Position numbers and translations under genes: made by a program | Assembly: GCA_947259575.1 (NCBI GenBank) | Contig: CAMYMU010000046.1 | Coordinates: 62,001-126,000, forward strand | Source: an uncultured Ectothiorhodospiraceae bacterium | GTDB lineage: Bacteria > Pseudomonadota > Gammaproteobacteria > UBA6429 > Thiohalophilaceae | DNA length: 64,000 nt | Direction of reading: 5' to 3' | The notes under the pieces: generated by a model | The model's database searches: none | What the model was told of the DNA's origin: nothing | The model's input: only the letters and a program-made list of their open reading frames with translations | Part shown: positions 37,006 to 45,835 of the stretch, in pieces | Position numbering within the stretch: the first letter of the stretch is position 1 | Layout: every line of letters starts with the position of its first letter

Positions 37006-37349
37006 GTCGATCAGTACTGTCGGGGCTGTTACAGGAATCCTGTGTATCATTAAGCAAGGGAGAACCTGCGATCGACAGCAGCACAGCCCAACAGTTAGCA
37101 GACGCTATCTCTGATTGGGAAATCAGTAATGACAATCTATCCATAAGCAAAGACTTTAAATTCAAGAACTATTACGAAACGATTGCATTTGTTAACTCTG
37201 TCGCCTGGATAGCCCACCAACAAGATCACCACCCTGATTTAAAAGTCAGTTACAATCAATGTCACATAACTTACAGTACACACTCAGTCGGTGGTCTGTC
37301 ACGCAATGATTTTATTTGTGCTGCTCGAATTAATCAGCTCTTCACTTAA
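37002..37349 (+). CDS. phhB: Pterin-4a-carbinolamine dehydratase
   Basis: A 115-aa enzyme that recycles pterin cofactors. The conserved 'HQQDHHPDLKVSYNQCHITY' block contains the active-site histidines. It is translationally coupled to the preceding cytochrome gene by a four-base overlap. Phenylalanine hydroxylase is not in the window, so the pterin-dependent partner is unknown. Confidence 0.93.
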   Translation: MSRSVLSGLLQESCVSLSKGEPAIDSSTAQQLADAISDWEISNDNLSISKDFKFKNYYETIAFVNSVAWIAHQQDHHPDLKVSYNQCHITYSTHSVGGLSRNDFICAARINQLFT

Positions 37350-37364
37350 ATTGTAAGATCGATT

Positions 37365-38264
37365 ATGACAATAACGCCTGATACAGATCAGCATGCCACG
37401 GTTATCAGTCATTTTGGCAATGAAATTCTGATCTGTGATGAACAAGGACAGCGTCGGCGCGCCACTGCCAGGCAAAACCTTCCAGCACTCGTATGTGGCG
37501 ACAAGATAACCTGGCAATTAACCGAATTCGATGATGCCGTCATAGTTGGCCTGCAAGAACGACATGGTACCCTAACCCGCTCAACCCCCTTTAAGGCAAC
37601 AAAACTCATCGCGGCAAACGTCGATATTGTCCTGGTCGTTTGCAGCCACAAACCCAAGCTCAACACTGGCTTACTCGATCGCTACCTCGCTGCCTGCGAA
37701 CTGTCCGGAATTGATGCTCACATCGTGTTCAACAAAACAGACACCCTAAAGGAAACCAAAACGAAAGAATTCAAACAGCAACTCTCTGTTTACCAGGCCA
37801 TTGGCTATCCGGTTCACTATACCAGCGCCAAACAAAACGAGATTGAAACACTAAAAGAACCACTGCAGTCGAAAACAAGCATACTGGTTGGCCAATCGGG
37901 TGTCGGTAAATCCACTATCATCCGAGCCCTGGTCCCAGACGCAAAACCTAAAGTCGCCGAAGTATCAGATAAAACCAACAAAGGACGACATACAACGACA
38001 ACTAGCGAGCTCTACACACTGGATGAACACTCATATGTCATAGACTCACCGGGTATTAGAGAATTTGGACTTGGCAACATCGACCCAGAGCAACTGGCTA
38101 CAGGATTCAGGGAATTCAAACCACACCTTGGACAATGCCAGTTTAGAGACTGCACCCACACCAATGAACCCGGTTGTGCTCTTATTAAAGCAGTGCAAAC
38201 AGGCGAGATCAGTCAAATGCGGTTTGATAGTTATTTGGGGATTCTGGCTTCACTCCAAGAGTGA
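37365..38264 (+). CDS. rsgA: Ribosome small-subunit biogenesis GTPase RsgA
   Basis: A 299-aa circularly permuted GTPase acting in late 30S maturation. An OB-fold domain (1-75) is followed by the G4 motif 'NKTD', then G1 'GQSGVGKST', then G3 'DSPGIREF', and a zinc finger 'CQFRDCTHTNEPGC'. The order orn, then rsgA close by, is common in gammaproteobacteria. Confidence 0.97.
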   Translation: MTITPDTDQHATVISHFGNEILICDEQGQRRRATARQNLPALVCGDKITWQLTEFDDAVIVGLQERHGTLTRSTPFKATKLIAANVDIVLVVCSHKPKLNTGLLDRYLAACELSGIDAHIVFNKTDTLKETKTKEFKQQLSVYQAIGYPVHYTSAKQNEIETLKEPLQSKTSILVGQSGVGKSTIIRALVPDAKPKVAEVSDKTNKGRHTTTTSELYTLDEHSYVIDSPGIREFGLGNIDPEQLATGFREFKPHLGQCQFRDCTHTNEPGCALIKAVQTGEISQMRFDSYLGILASLQE

Positions 38265-39015
38265 ATCTCGTCATTCCCCTGGGAACAGGGAATCCATTTT
38301 CTTAATCATATGATTGTTTCGGCCCAACTGGGCCGAGATACTTTTCTTTGCTTGTCCAAAGAAAAGTACCCAAAAGAAAAGACACCCCCGTTGCGGGTGT
38401 AATCAGCGAGTTTTAGTCTTTTTTACCTTGTCCGGTTTTGATTCGCCTCCCTGCTCAGCAAAACCGGGCTCGGCGTCCTGCCTCGCTCTATTATTAATTC
38501 TCAAAAAACACCAAAACTCACACACCCTCACATGGGGGCGTTTTGCTCACACCCAGAATAGAGGTTCCGACACCACTTTATTTCACTGTACTTACTTAGT
38601 GGATAACACCCTTGCGCGCCATGAGAGGCGTTTGGCTAAGCGCAAGTGAAACCCGAATGGGGCGAGGCAAGGAGGAGGTGAGATTGGAAATCGAGAAGCT
38701 GGCCTGGGCCACGCCGAGCCTTTGTGATGAGCCATGGTTAGCACATGGAATGTGCTTACGTCGTGAAAGCACAGGGATGTGCGGAGCGACGCCTAAACGA
38801 TTGCACCGCTCTCGGCCGTCCATGGCCTTCGCGGTGTAAGTACATCCTGTACAAATCTTTGCCTACTTTCTTGTCGATACAAGAAAGTAGGTCGCCTCAG
38901 TGAGGCGAAATAAACATATGACAATCAAAGAATATAGCTCGTCCCAGTGGGACGAAAAATAAATTAAATTATAAATAATGGATTCCCGCCAACGCGGGAA
39001 TAACAAGAAAAATAA
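38265..39015. repeat. Hairpin-rich noncoding composite element bounded by inverted ends
   Basis: No gene is credible here; several open frames exist, but they are compositionally unlike the neighbours. The ends are related inverted repeats of the ATTCCC-N8/9-GGGAATCCATT type (about 38274-38299 on the plus strand, about 38977-39002 on the minus). Inside are paired hairpins: 38319-38336 (TCGGCCCA/TGGGCCGA type), 38340-38367 (ACTTTTCTTTG/CAAAGAAAAGT), 38862-38891 (perfect 13-base stem CCTACTTTCTTGT), 38892-38908 (TCGCCTCA/TGAGGCGA) and 38940-38954 (CGTCCCA/TGGGACG). From memory, similar CTTTCTTTG-hairpin spacers recur in many proteobacteria and are often misannotated as genes. Confidence 0.65.
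38741..38852. repeat. Hairpin module A (shared with 59300-59398)
   Basis: Contains GCACAT-GGA-ATGTGC (38741-38755), GCACA-GGGA-TGTGC (38769-38782), a GCTCTCGGCC...TGGCCTTCGCG block (about 38808-38833) and GTACA-TCC-TGTAC (38840-38852). The same succession of hairpins and the central block occur beside tRNA-Ser at 59.3 kb. Confidence 0.6.
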
Positions 39016-40029
39016 CTAAGACGCAGGCTTCCCTTTTAATTTCTCTTTAAGCTCTAAAGGCTTCACCCCTCCCTTGCCATCCAGCAACCCTAATGCAACC
39101 TCTGTTTCTCTATTCAATACAACAATGCTTATCCGTCGATTGATGGGGTTTGCTGGATTTGATTTATCAAACAACACTGAAGATGCAAGCCCTACGACCT
39201 GACCGATTTTGCTTCGCTTCATTCCACCCTTAACCAGCTCGCGACGTGCCGCATTGGCACGGTCGGCTGAGAGTTCCCAGTTGCTATAGGCGCGGCGCTC
39301 CATAAAAGAAGCATATTCCACCAGTACGGTGCTTGAAAATCCACCGGCATCAGTGTGGCCTGAGATACTGATGTGATTCGGAACGGTGTTTATTATCTTG
39401 GCTATGTCTCGAAGTATTGCTTTTGTGTACGATTTTAAAATAGCGCTACTGGAGTCAAACATTGGCCGATTCTTTTTGTCGACTATCTGAATACGTAATC
39501 CTTGTGGAGTAACGTCAAGTAGTAACTGCTCCTTAAAGGATTTTAAAGATTTACTTTGTTCAATGGCTTTCTTTAACTCAGCTAATAATTTATCCAGTCG
39601 TTTTTTATCGACTGCTCTTTCCTGTTCAGAGACAGGTGACTTTTTATCGTCTTTCTTGTCTTCTTTTTTATCTTCTTTTTCATTCCCTTCTTGGGTATTT
39701 TCTTTTGAGTTCTGTTGAAAAGATTGTTTGTTTTTGTCACTAGGTGCCTTTTTCAGTTTATTACTACGAGGCACATCCATAGCCCCCCCCATCTTGATCA
39801 TACTAGTGCTAGCACCACCCGGGCCTTGTGTACCAGTAGGATTTTTAAACCAGTCAGCAATACCTTCACGTACATGGTGAGAAGATCCACCCAATAACCA
39901 CATCAACAGGAAGAAGGCCATCATGGCTGTTACGAAATCAGCATAAGCCACCTTCCAGGCACCACCGTGATGGCCATGCCCACCCTTCTTGATCTTTTTA
40001 ATGATTATCGGTTGTTGCTTATCGTCCAT
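39016..40029 (-). CDS. motB: Flagellar stator protein MotB
   Basis: A 337-aa stator subunit. The N-terminal helix 'WKVAYADFVTAMMAFFLLMWLL' contains the proton-binding aspartate D31. A long Lys/Asp/Glu-rich linker (about 85-145) precedes the OmpA-like peptidoglycan-binding domain with 'ISGHTDAGG' and 'NWELSADRANAARRELV'. It follows motA after 21 bases. Confidence 0.95.
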   Translation of the reverse strand: MDDKQQPIIIKKIKKGGHGHHGGAWKVAYADFVTAMMAFFLLMWLLGGSSHHVREGIADWFKNPTGTQGPGGASTSMIKMGGAMDVPRSNKLKKAPSDKNKQSFQQNSKENTQEGNEKEDKKEDKKDDKKSPVSEQERAVDKKRLDKLLAELKKAIEQSKSLKSFKEQLLLDVTPQGLRIQIVDKKNRPMFDSSSAILKSYTKAILRDIAKIINTVPNHISISGHTDAGGFSSTVLVEYASFMERRAYSNWELSADRANAARRELVKGGMKRSKIGQVVGLASSVLFDKSNPANPINRRISIVVLNRETEVALGLLDGKGGVKPLELKEKLKGKPAS

Positions 40030-40050
40030 GATAGGGCCCTGTCAGGAAGC

Positions 40051-40905
40051 TCACTTCTGTCCCTTGATGTGTTCTTCCAGTTCAGTAAAGCTAGGACGAA
40101 CATTGCTGCCAAGTGCTTTACGACCAAATTCAATAGCAATCTGTGGGGTATAGCCATTCAAAGTCGCCAGGATACAAGTCTTAGCACATCCAAACAGCAT
40201 GGCATCTTCTTCAGCACGCCCCTCCATGGCTTTTGCCATTGGCCCAACAAATCCATAAGCAAATAGAATACCGAGGAAGGTACCCACCAAAGCAGCACCA
40301 ACCTTTTGACCAAGTACTTCAGGGGGTTCACTGATAAAGCCCATGGTAATAACCACGCCCATTACCGCGGCAACGATACCGAAACCGGGTAAACCATCCG
40401 ACATGGTGGTCACGGCGGTAGGCCCTGCACTCGCTTCATGGTGGTGCGTTTCCAGTTCAACATCCATTAGGCTTTCCAGTTCAATGGCATTCATGTTACC
40501 GCCCACCATCAGGCGCAAATAGTCGCAAATGAATTCAATCATGTGGTGATTATTGGATATCTTAGGAAACTGGTTAAAGATTTCACTTTCGTGAGGTTCG
40601 TCGATATCGGCTTCCAGTGCCATCAGGCCTTCCTTGCGCGCCTTGGCAAACAGGTTATGCATCAGGGTAAGCAGATCCATGTAAGTCGCCTTTTTGTACT
40701 TACTGCCCTTTAATATACCAACTAGACCACCAGCCGATGCTTTTAAAACAGAGGGAGGATTGGAAATAATAAATGCACCGGTTGCACCACCCAGAATAAT
40801 CATGAGCTCAGGTGGATGCCATAATGCCAGTAATTGTCCACCTGAAATGATGAAGCCACCAAACACGCAAACGATAACAAAGATAGTACCAAAAATGACT
40901 TTCAT
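40051..40905 (-). CDS. motA: Flagellar stator protein MotA
   Basis: A 284-aa channel subunit with four membrane helices. The cytoplasmic loop 'KARKEGLMALEADIDEPHESEIF' contains the Arg/Glu residues that act on FliG. 'GFGIVAAVMGVVITMG' and 'GILFAYGFVGPMAKAMEGR' mark helices 3 and 4. A sigma-28 promoter lies upstream. Confidence 0.96.
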   Translation of the reverse strand: MKVIFGTIFVIVCVFGGFIISGGQLLALWHPPELMIILGGATGAFIISNPPSVLKASAGGLVGILKGSKYKKATYMDLLTLMHNLFAKARKEGLMALEADIDEPHESEIFNQFPKISNNHHMIEFICDYLRLMVGGNMNAIELESLMDVELETHHHEASAGPTAVTTMSDGLPGFGIVAAVMGVVITMGFISEPPEVLGQKVGAALVGTFLGILFAYGFVGPMAKAMEGRAEEDAMLFGCAKTCILATLNGYTPQIAIEFGRKALGSNVRPSFTELEEHIKGQK

Positions 40906-40949
40906 GAGTGTTCTAATTCCTTGTTAGACTCATCTAATCCATAAGGAAT

Positions 40950-40976
40950 TTATCGTCTGGCTTGTATGAAACTTAA
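40950..40976 (-). promoter_or_regulatory. Sigma-28 promoter of motAB
   Basis: On the minus strand: TTAA, 15 bases, GACGATAA, against TAAA-N15-GCCGATAA (10 of 12 positions). The start point is about 40 bases before motA. Confidence 0.72.
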
Positions 40977-41015
40977 ATAAAATCCCTGTAGCCCATATTA
41001 TTAATTGTTCTTAAT

Positions 41016-41042
41016 TAAAGCCCGGACCACCGTTCCCGATAT
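41016..41042 (+). promoter_or_regulatory. Sigma-28 promoter of the HDOD gene
   Basis: TAAA (41016-41019), exactly 15 bases, CCCGATAT (41035-41042), matching 10 of 12 consensus positions. It points rightward, back to back with the motAB promoter, about 55 bases before the HDOD start. Confidence 0.65.
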
Positions 41043-41098
41043 AGCACTAGATAGCACTCCAACATTTACACTACACCTTACAGATAATATGGTTGAAT

Positions 41099-42541
41099 AT
41101 GGCAGTCAGTCTAGAAACTTGGGTTACGAAGATCAGGGACAAACCAATCCCGGTGCTGACACATAGTATTGAGAAACTGAGCAGATTATGTGCAAATAAT
41201 GACACATCCACGCAGCAGATTGTGGATGTAGTTGAACAGGACCCAGGCCTGACCGTCCAGCTGTTGCGCACATGTAACAGTAAGAACGGAGGTCGATTAC
41301 AACGTGAAATCAGCTCCGTACAACAGGCCGTTATGCTGGTTGGCACACAACAGTTAAAAAGTATTGCCAATCAATTACCCGTACTTGAGAAGAATTTTTC
41401 TGAGGCTGCGCAAAAACAAATCTTACGGACTTTTTGCCGTGCTTATCACGCCGGTTACCAGGCAGTCTATTGGGCGAAGTTACGCCGCGATATGACACCC
41501 GATGAAGTGTTTGCTGTCAGTCAGTTACACTTTCTCGGAGAAATGGTGTTGGCTATTCATGCTCCAGAACAATTACTAGCGGTATTCAAATTAAGGCATG
41601 ACAAGAGTATTTCTTACGAAGAAGCGCAATACATTAGTCTCGGTTTCACTTTTGATCAGCTCTCGCTGGCCATCGCCAAGGCGTGGAAATTACCTGAACT
41701 GGTTCGCGAAGCGTTACAGGCGGAGAATGCGAGTAATCCCAGAGGTTTTGGCATTATGCTGGCAGTACAATTAGCCCGAAGCGCTGCCATTGACTGGTAT
41801 AGTGATAAAATGATGAGCATCTATGAACATGCTTCTGAATTACTTGATATTACAATAGACGAAATAATTCGACAGTCACATTTACTAGCTGTTGATATCG
41901 CAAGACAAACCCAGTTCTATAGCGTGATGCAGTCAGCCTCATTATTACCGCAAATTAAAAGCAAGACTTCCCAGACTACGATAAAACAGAGCGTAGCCAC
42001 AGACTATGAGGCGGATATATGCTTGATGCCACAAATCAATCTGCTAAAAAAGACGCTAGAGCAATTAAAAATGGCGGTTCAGGAAAAGCAAGCACCGGAT
42101 AAAATTCTGAAGATTTTTTTACAGGGATTACACGATGGTATTGGTCTGAACCGGGTTGTGTATACACAATTCGAGAGTGAAAGTAACCGTCTGGTAGCAA
42201 AAGCCATCTTTGGTGCAGACAATGACCCTGTATTTAGTCGTTTCAGCATTCAACTCAATCAGGCTTCATTGTTCCAGCAGCTCGCAAGTAAATCACAAGC
42301 AGTCTGTGTAAACGATGGTAATCGTAAAAAATTCTGGTCTCTGGTTCCTGTAGAGTTTCAAAAGTTGATCGGTACAAATAGCTTTACCGCTATGTCTATT
42401 TATATAGACAACAAACTACATGGCATAGTCTATGCCGATCGGCATACCAGCTCATGCCAAATCGATAATACAAGTTACAATTATTTCAAGAAATTGTGTG
42501 GCAGTTTTTCTGCAGCTTTGGGAATCGCACAAAAAGCTTAG
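41099..42541 (+). CDS. HDOD-domain signalling protein
   Basis: A 480-aa protein. Residues about 15-215 form an HDOD domain (metal-free relative of HD domains: 'VVEQDPGLTVQLLRTCNS', 'SSVQQAVMLVGTQQLKSIANQ', 'QLHFLGEMVLAIHAPEQL', 'LGFTFDQLSLAIAKAWKLPELV'). The C-terminal part (about 310-475) looks GAF-like ('GLNRVVYTQFESESNRLVAKAIFG', 'IYIDNKLHGIVYADRH'). The ATG at 41099 is preferred over a TTG two codons earlier. It is divergent from motAB and preceded by its own sigma-28 promoter, so a link to motility is inferred. The ligand and target are unknown. Confidence 0.82.
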   Translation: MAVSLETWVTKIRDKPIPVLTHSIEKLSRLCANNDTSTQQIVDVVEQDPGLTVQLLRTCNSKNGGRLQREISSVQQAVMLVGTQQLKSIANQLPVLEKNFSEAAQKQILRTFCRAYHAGYQAVYWAKLRRDMTPDEVFAVSQLHFLGEMVLAIHAPEQLLAVFKLRHDKSISYEEAQYISLGFTFDQLSLAIAKAWKLPELVREALQAENASNPRGFGIMLAVQLARSAAIDWYSDKMMSIYEHASELLDITIDEIIRQSHLLAVDIARQTQFYSVMQSASLLPQIKSKTSQTTIKQSVATDYEADICLMPQINLLKKTLEQLKMAVQEKQAPDKILKIFLQGLHDGIGLNRVVYTQFESESNRLVAKAIFGADNDPVFSRFSIQLNQASLFQQLASKSQAVCVNDGNRKKFWSLVPVEFQKLIGTNSFTAMSIYIDNKLHGIVYADRHTSSCQIDNTSYNYFKKLCGSFSAALGIAQKA

Positions 42542-42579
42542 CTGTAAAACTTACTGGGATTAAATGAGCTAAAGTAAGA

Positions 42580-43170
42580 CTAGACTTCTCGACGGCCTGA
42601 AAAGGCATGCGACAGTGTCGAGCCATTTACATATTCCAGTTCGCCACCTATTGGTACACCATGCGCGATACGCGTGACTTTAATATCCTCTCCCGCAACC
42701 ATCTCTGCTATATAGTGCGCCGTTGCTTCACCTTCAACGGTGGTATTGGTTGCCAAAATAATTTCATTGATCGATTCCTCTGCCAGGCGTTTGGCGAGTA
42801 TATCCAGACCGATCTCTGATGGGCCCATGCCATCCAGTGGAGACAAGTGTCCCATCAGGACAAAATACAAACCTTTATAGTCCGTTGATTGTTCGATGGC
42901 GAGGATGTCCGCAGGTGTTTCAACGATACAAAGCTGGTTGCTATGTCGTGCAGTGTTTGAGCAGATTTCGCAGCGCTCATCTTCCGTAAAGGCGCGACAC
43001 ATATCGCAGTGGCCAATTTTTTCAACGGCCATCTGTAGTGATTGCGCCAGTTCTAGTGCACCTTGCTTGTCACGTTCCAGCAAATAATACGCCATGCGTT
43101 GTGCTGACTTTGGGCCAACACCGGGTAAGCACTTAAACGCGCTAATTAATTGCTCGATTAAAGGACTCAC
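42580..43170 (-). CDS. recR: Recombination protein RecR
   Basis: A 196-aa protein of the RecFOR pathway. It has the helix-hairpin-helix '[17 protein letters not shown]', a four-cysteine zinc finger ('[16 protein letters not shown]') and a Toprim domain. The start is GTG, five bases after ybaB. The order dnaX-ybaB-recR is the standard one. Confidence 0.97.
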   Translation of the reverse strand: MSPLIEQLISAFKCLPGVGPKSAQRMAYYLLERDKQGALELAQSLQMAVEKIGHCDMCRAFTEDERCEICSNTARHSNQLCIVETPADILAIEQSTDYKGLYFVLMGHLSPLDGMGPSEIGLDILAKRLAEESINEIILATNTTVEGEATAHYIAEMVAGEDIKVTRIAHGVPIGGELEYVNGSTLSHAFSGRREV

Positions 43171-43175
43171 GCAAT

Positions 43176-43499
43176 CTAGAAAGGTAATTTAAAACCAGGA
43201 GGTAGATCCATACCACCGGCAATACCTGACATCTTCTCCGATGTGGTTTTTTCAACCTGGCGCACCGCATCGTTAACGGCTGCTGCTATCAGGTCTTCAA
43301 GCATGTCTTTATCATCGCCCATCAAGCTGTCATCGATATGAACACGTTTAATATCATGGCGCCCAGTCATAGTGACTTTCACCATGCCGCCGCCAGCCTG
43401 CCCTTCCACTTCCATGCTGGCAACTTCTTCCTGCATTTTTTTCATGTTGTCCTGCATGGCCTGAGCCTGCTTCATTAAATTTCCTAGTCCACCTTTCAT
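43176..43499 (-). CDS. ybaB: Nucleoid-associated protein, YbaB/EbfC family
   Basis: A 107-aa DNA-binding protein. It has the helical start '[20 protein letters not shown]', the core '[21 protein letters not shown]' and the C-terminal '[16 protein letters not shown]'. It lies between dnaX and recR. Confidence 0.96.
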   Translation of the reverse strand: MKGGLGNLMKQAQAMQDNMKKMQEEVASMEVEGQAGGGMVKVTMTGRHDIKRVHIDDSLMGDDKDMLEDLIAAAVNDAVRQVEKTTSEKMSGIAGGMDLPPGFKLPF

Positions 43500-43550
43500 T
43501 TCATTTACCTCTGATTCTATGTTTTGCCTTTAGCAGAATGTGTTCTTAAT

Positions 43551-45167
43551 TTATTTAGGTTGAATTGTATCTGTATTGATTTGCGCCTGGAATGTGTCGA
43601 GTATTTTTTTCACATTCGCGTCGCCTTCTATCGCCTCTTGAGCATTATCGAGCCTGGCCTGTTCTTCACGTCGTTCACGCATCGCCGGAGTTTCATTCTC
43701 GGCTTGCTTTACCTCTACTTCGAGAATGAGTTTCTTATTAAACAACGTATTCAAGGCGTCGTTCAAACTGTTTTGACGCTCTTTAGTTAATAAATTTTCA
43801 AACGTTGGATCTAAAGCCAGAACAAACTGTTGTTCACTCTTTTCTAACAAAGAACAATTCATCGCAAGCTGGTTAAGCATTCCACCTAGATTGAGTTTTG
43901 CAACAATTTCTGGCCAACTGTTTAATGCATCCGGATCTTTTGCAGCGTTTAAGTCAGCCGTTTCCACTGCTTTTACCGTCGCAGTTTGCGCTGTTGTTTC
44001 TGGTATTGCCTGCGGTGCCGGTTTTTGACTTGCTGCTTGTGTTGCGACAGGTGCGGGCGTCGAAGCAGGCAAGGCCTCAGCCTTTACTGGTTTAAACGCC
44101 AACATGCGCAACAGTGTCATCTCAACCCCCATCGCTGGGTCAGGAGCAAAATTCAGATCACGCCGGCCATTAATACCGATCTGATAAAAGAGTTGAATAT
44201 CTTCAGCTGACAGCCTACCGGTAAGATCCCGTAAGGCAGCCTCATCACCCATTGAGGGATCGTAAGCAGATGGAATTTGTTGCAGCAAGGCAACATAGTG
44301 CAAGACCGATAATAAACTCGCAATGACATCTGAGTAGTCGGGTGTTGTGGTCTTCAGTTCCTTGATAACGCTATATAGTTCCTCACTATTACGCTCGGCC
44401 AGAGCAGCAAGAATTCGATACAAATGAGTTTGCTCAATAGTACCAAGCATTTGTTTTACATCTGATTCGATCACTTTACCCGAGCCATATGCAATCGCCT
44501 GATCAAGCAGGCTGAGTGCATCACGCATACTGCCATCGGCTGCACGAGCCAAATGCTGCAAGGCCGCCTCTTCAAATTCCAGCTGTTCAGAGCTAAGTAG
44601 CTTAGTCAGGTACTCACTAATTAGATCAGGATGCAAGCGACGCAAATTAAACTGTAAGCACCGTGACAAAATTGTAACCGGAAGTTTTTGAGGATCCGTG
44701 GTTGCTAGTAAAAACTTCACATGCTCTGGTGGTTCTTCTAGCGTTTTTAACAGCGCATTGAAACTGTGGTTCGAAAGCATATGCACTTCGTCGACCAGGT
44801 AGACCTTATAGCGTCCCCGGGTTGGTGCGTATTGAACGTTATCAAGTAATTCGCGTGTATCTTCAACCTTGGTTCGTGATGCTGCATCGACTTCTATCAA
44901 GTCAATGAAACGACCTGCATCGATCTCCTGACAGGTTGGGCACTCACCACAGGGTGTCGAACTAATGCCTTGTTCACAATTAAGCGATTTGGCAAAAATA
45001 CGAGCCAGGGTCGTCTTGCCAACACCACGTGTGCCGGTGAATAAAAAAGCATGATGGATCCGCCCGGTATCCAGTGCATTCGCAAGCGCACGTAGCACAT
45101 GCTCCTGGCCTACCATCTCGTCAAATTTACGGGGGCGCCATTTTCTGGCTAAAACTTGATAACTCAC
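43551..45167 (-). CDS. dnaX: DNA polymerase III subunits tau/gamma
   Basis: A 538-aa clamp-loader subunit. The Walker A is 'GTRGVGKTTLARIFA', followed by the zinc module with four cysteines ('CEQGISSTPCGECPTC') and the sensor regions. A Pro/Ala/Thr-rich linker (about 365-405) leads to the tau-specific C-terminus. The start is GTG. I did not find an obvious A-AAA-AAG slippery site, so production of a separate gamma form is not evident. The SRP RNA gene lies upstream on the same strand. Confidence 0.96.
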   Translation of the reverse strand: MSYQVLARKWRPRKFDEMVGQEHVLRALANALDTGRIHHAFLFTGTRGVGKTTLARIFAKSLNCEQGISSTPCGECPTCQEIDAGRFIDLIEVDAASRTKVEDTRELLDNVQYAPTRGRYKVYLVDEVHMLSNHSFNALLKTLEEPPEHVKFLLATTDPQKLPVTILSRCLQFNLRRLHPDLISEYLTKLLSSEQLEFEEAALQHLARAADGSMRDALSLLDQAIAYGSGKVIESDVKQMLGTIEQTHLYRILAALAERNSEELYSVIKELKTTTPDYSDVIASLLSVLHYVALLQQIPSAYDPSMGDEAALRDLTGRLSAEDIQLFYQIGINGRRDLNFAPDPAMGVEMTLLRMLAFKPVKAEALPASTPAPVATQAASQKPAPQAIPETTAQTATVKAVETADLNAAKDPDALNSWPEIVAKLNLGGMLNQLAMNCSLLEKSEQQFVLALDPTFENLLTKERQNSLNDALNTLFNKKLILEVEVKQAENETPAMRERREEQARLDNAQEAIEGDANVKKILDTFQAQINTDTIQPK

Positions 45168-45240
45168 ATTCGTCTTCTATATTAGTGGCGACACAGCATT
45201 CTAACCTCTCGCTGTCAGACACGCATCTGCTTGTGAGTAA

Positions 45241-45300
45241 AATTGGGTGGTGCTCTACAGCTATCGCTAGATATACGCAATGGCACCCGAACCCATCGCT
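45241..45300 (-). pseudogene. Degenerate partial copy of the SRP RNA 3' region
   Basis: This stretch shares AATTGGGTGG(T/C)GCTC and a 19-base identical block (45282-45300) with the true SRP RNA gene (45409-45427), in the same order and orientation. The segment between is diverged, and the SRP core tetraloop region is absent. It lies between ffs and dnaX. It looks like the remnant of a tandem duplication rather than a working RNA. Confidence 0.55.
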
Positions 45301-45382
45301 TGCCTGTGACCGCAATCATAGGGACGGTGTATACAGGAGACCCCACTTACACCTTGAATCCCTTAGCTTTTATTGTAAATTG

Positions 45383-45495
<113 letters not shown>

Positions 45496-45503
45496 ATTGA
45501 ACT

Positions 45504-45532
45504 AGATTAAATCAGTTAAATTTACTGCTCAA
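45504..45532 (-). promoter_or_regulatory. Sigma-70 promoter of ffs
   Basis: On the minus strand: TTGAGC (45527-45532), 17 bases, TAATCT (45504-45509), ending eight bases before the predicted RNA 5' end. Confidence 0.7.
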
Positions 45533-45835
45533 GAATGCCAATAGTGCCTGAAAATACTATATTAATCAATCTCTTATACTTTCAGATTATTGTGCCCAAA
45601 AATGCCTTGAGATTTCGATAGTTAAATCGCATTTGACCTTAATACAGCTCACAAATTCATCAGACGACAGGCGAAACACATACAAAACCATAACGTCATA
45701 CCTATCCCAGGCTAGTATGTCGATTCATTTCAATAAGATATGGTCATTTGGGGCTCAAATATATGATTTTCATAACTGAATTTTTAAATAGTTTACCACA
45801 GTCGTGGAAAAACCAAGCGTTGGGCAGTCGCGATA
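45533..45835. other. Intergenic stretch without a recognisable gene
   Basis: About 300 bases between the ffs promoter and the end of the flavoprotein gene. It is AT-rich. I see no open frame that reads like a protein and no RNA gene. A weak CCAA-CGC-TTGG-TTTTT signal near 45811-45826 (minus strand) could terminate the flavoprotein transcript. Confidence 0.4.

Noticed and set aside
38314-38649. Open frame of 111 codons in the spacer after rsgA
   Set aside because: It runs through several perfect hairpins, has no ribosome site and reads as low-complexity text; the region is better explained as a noncoding repeat element.
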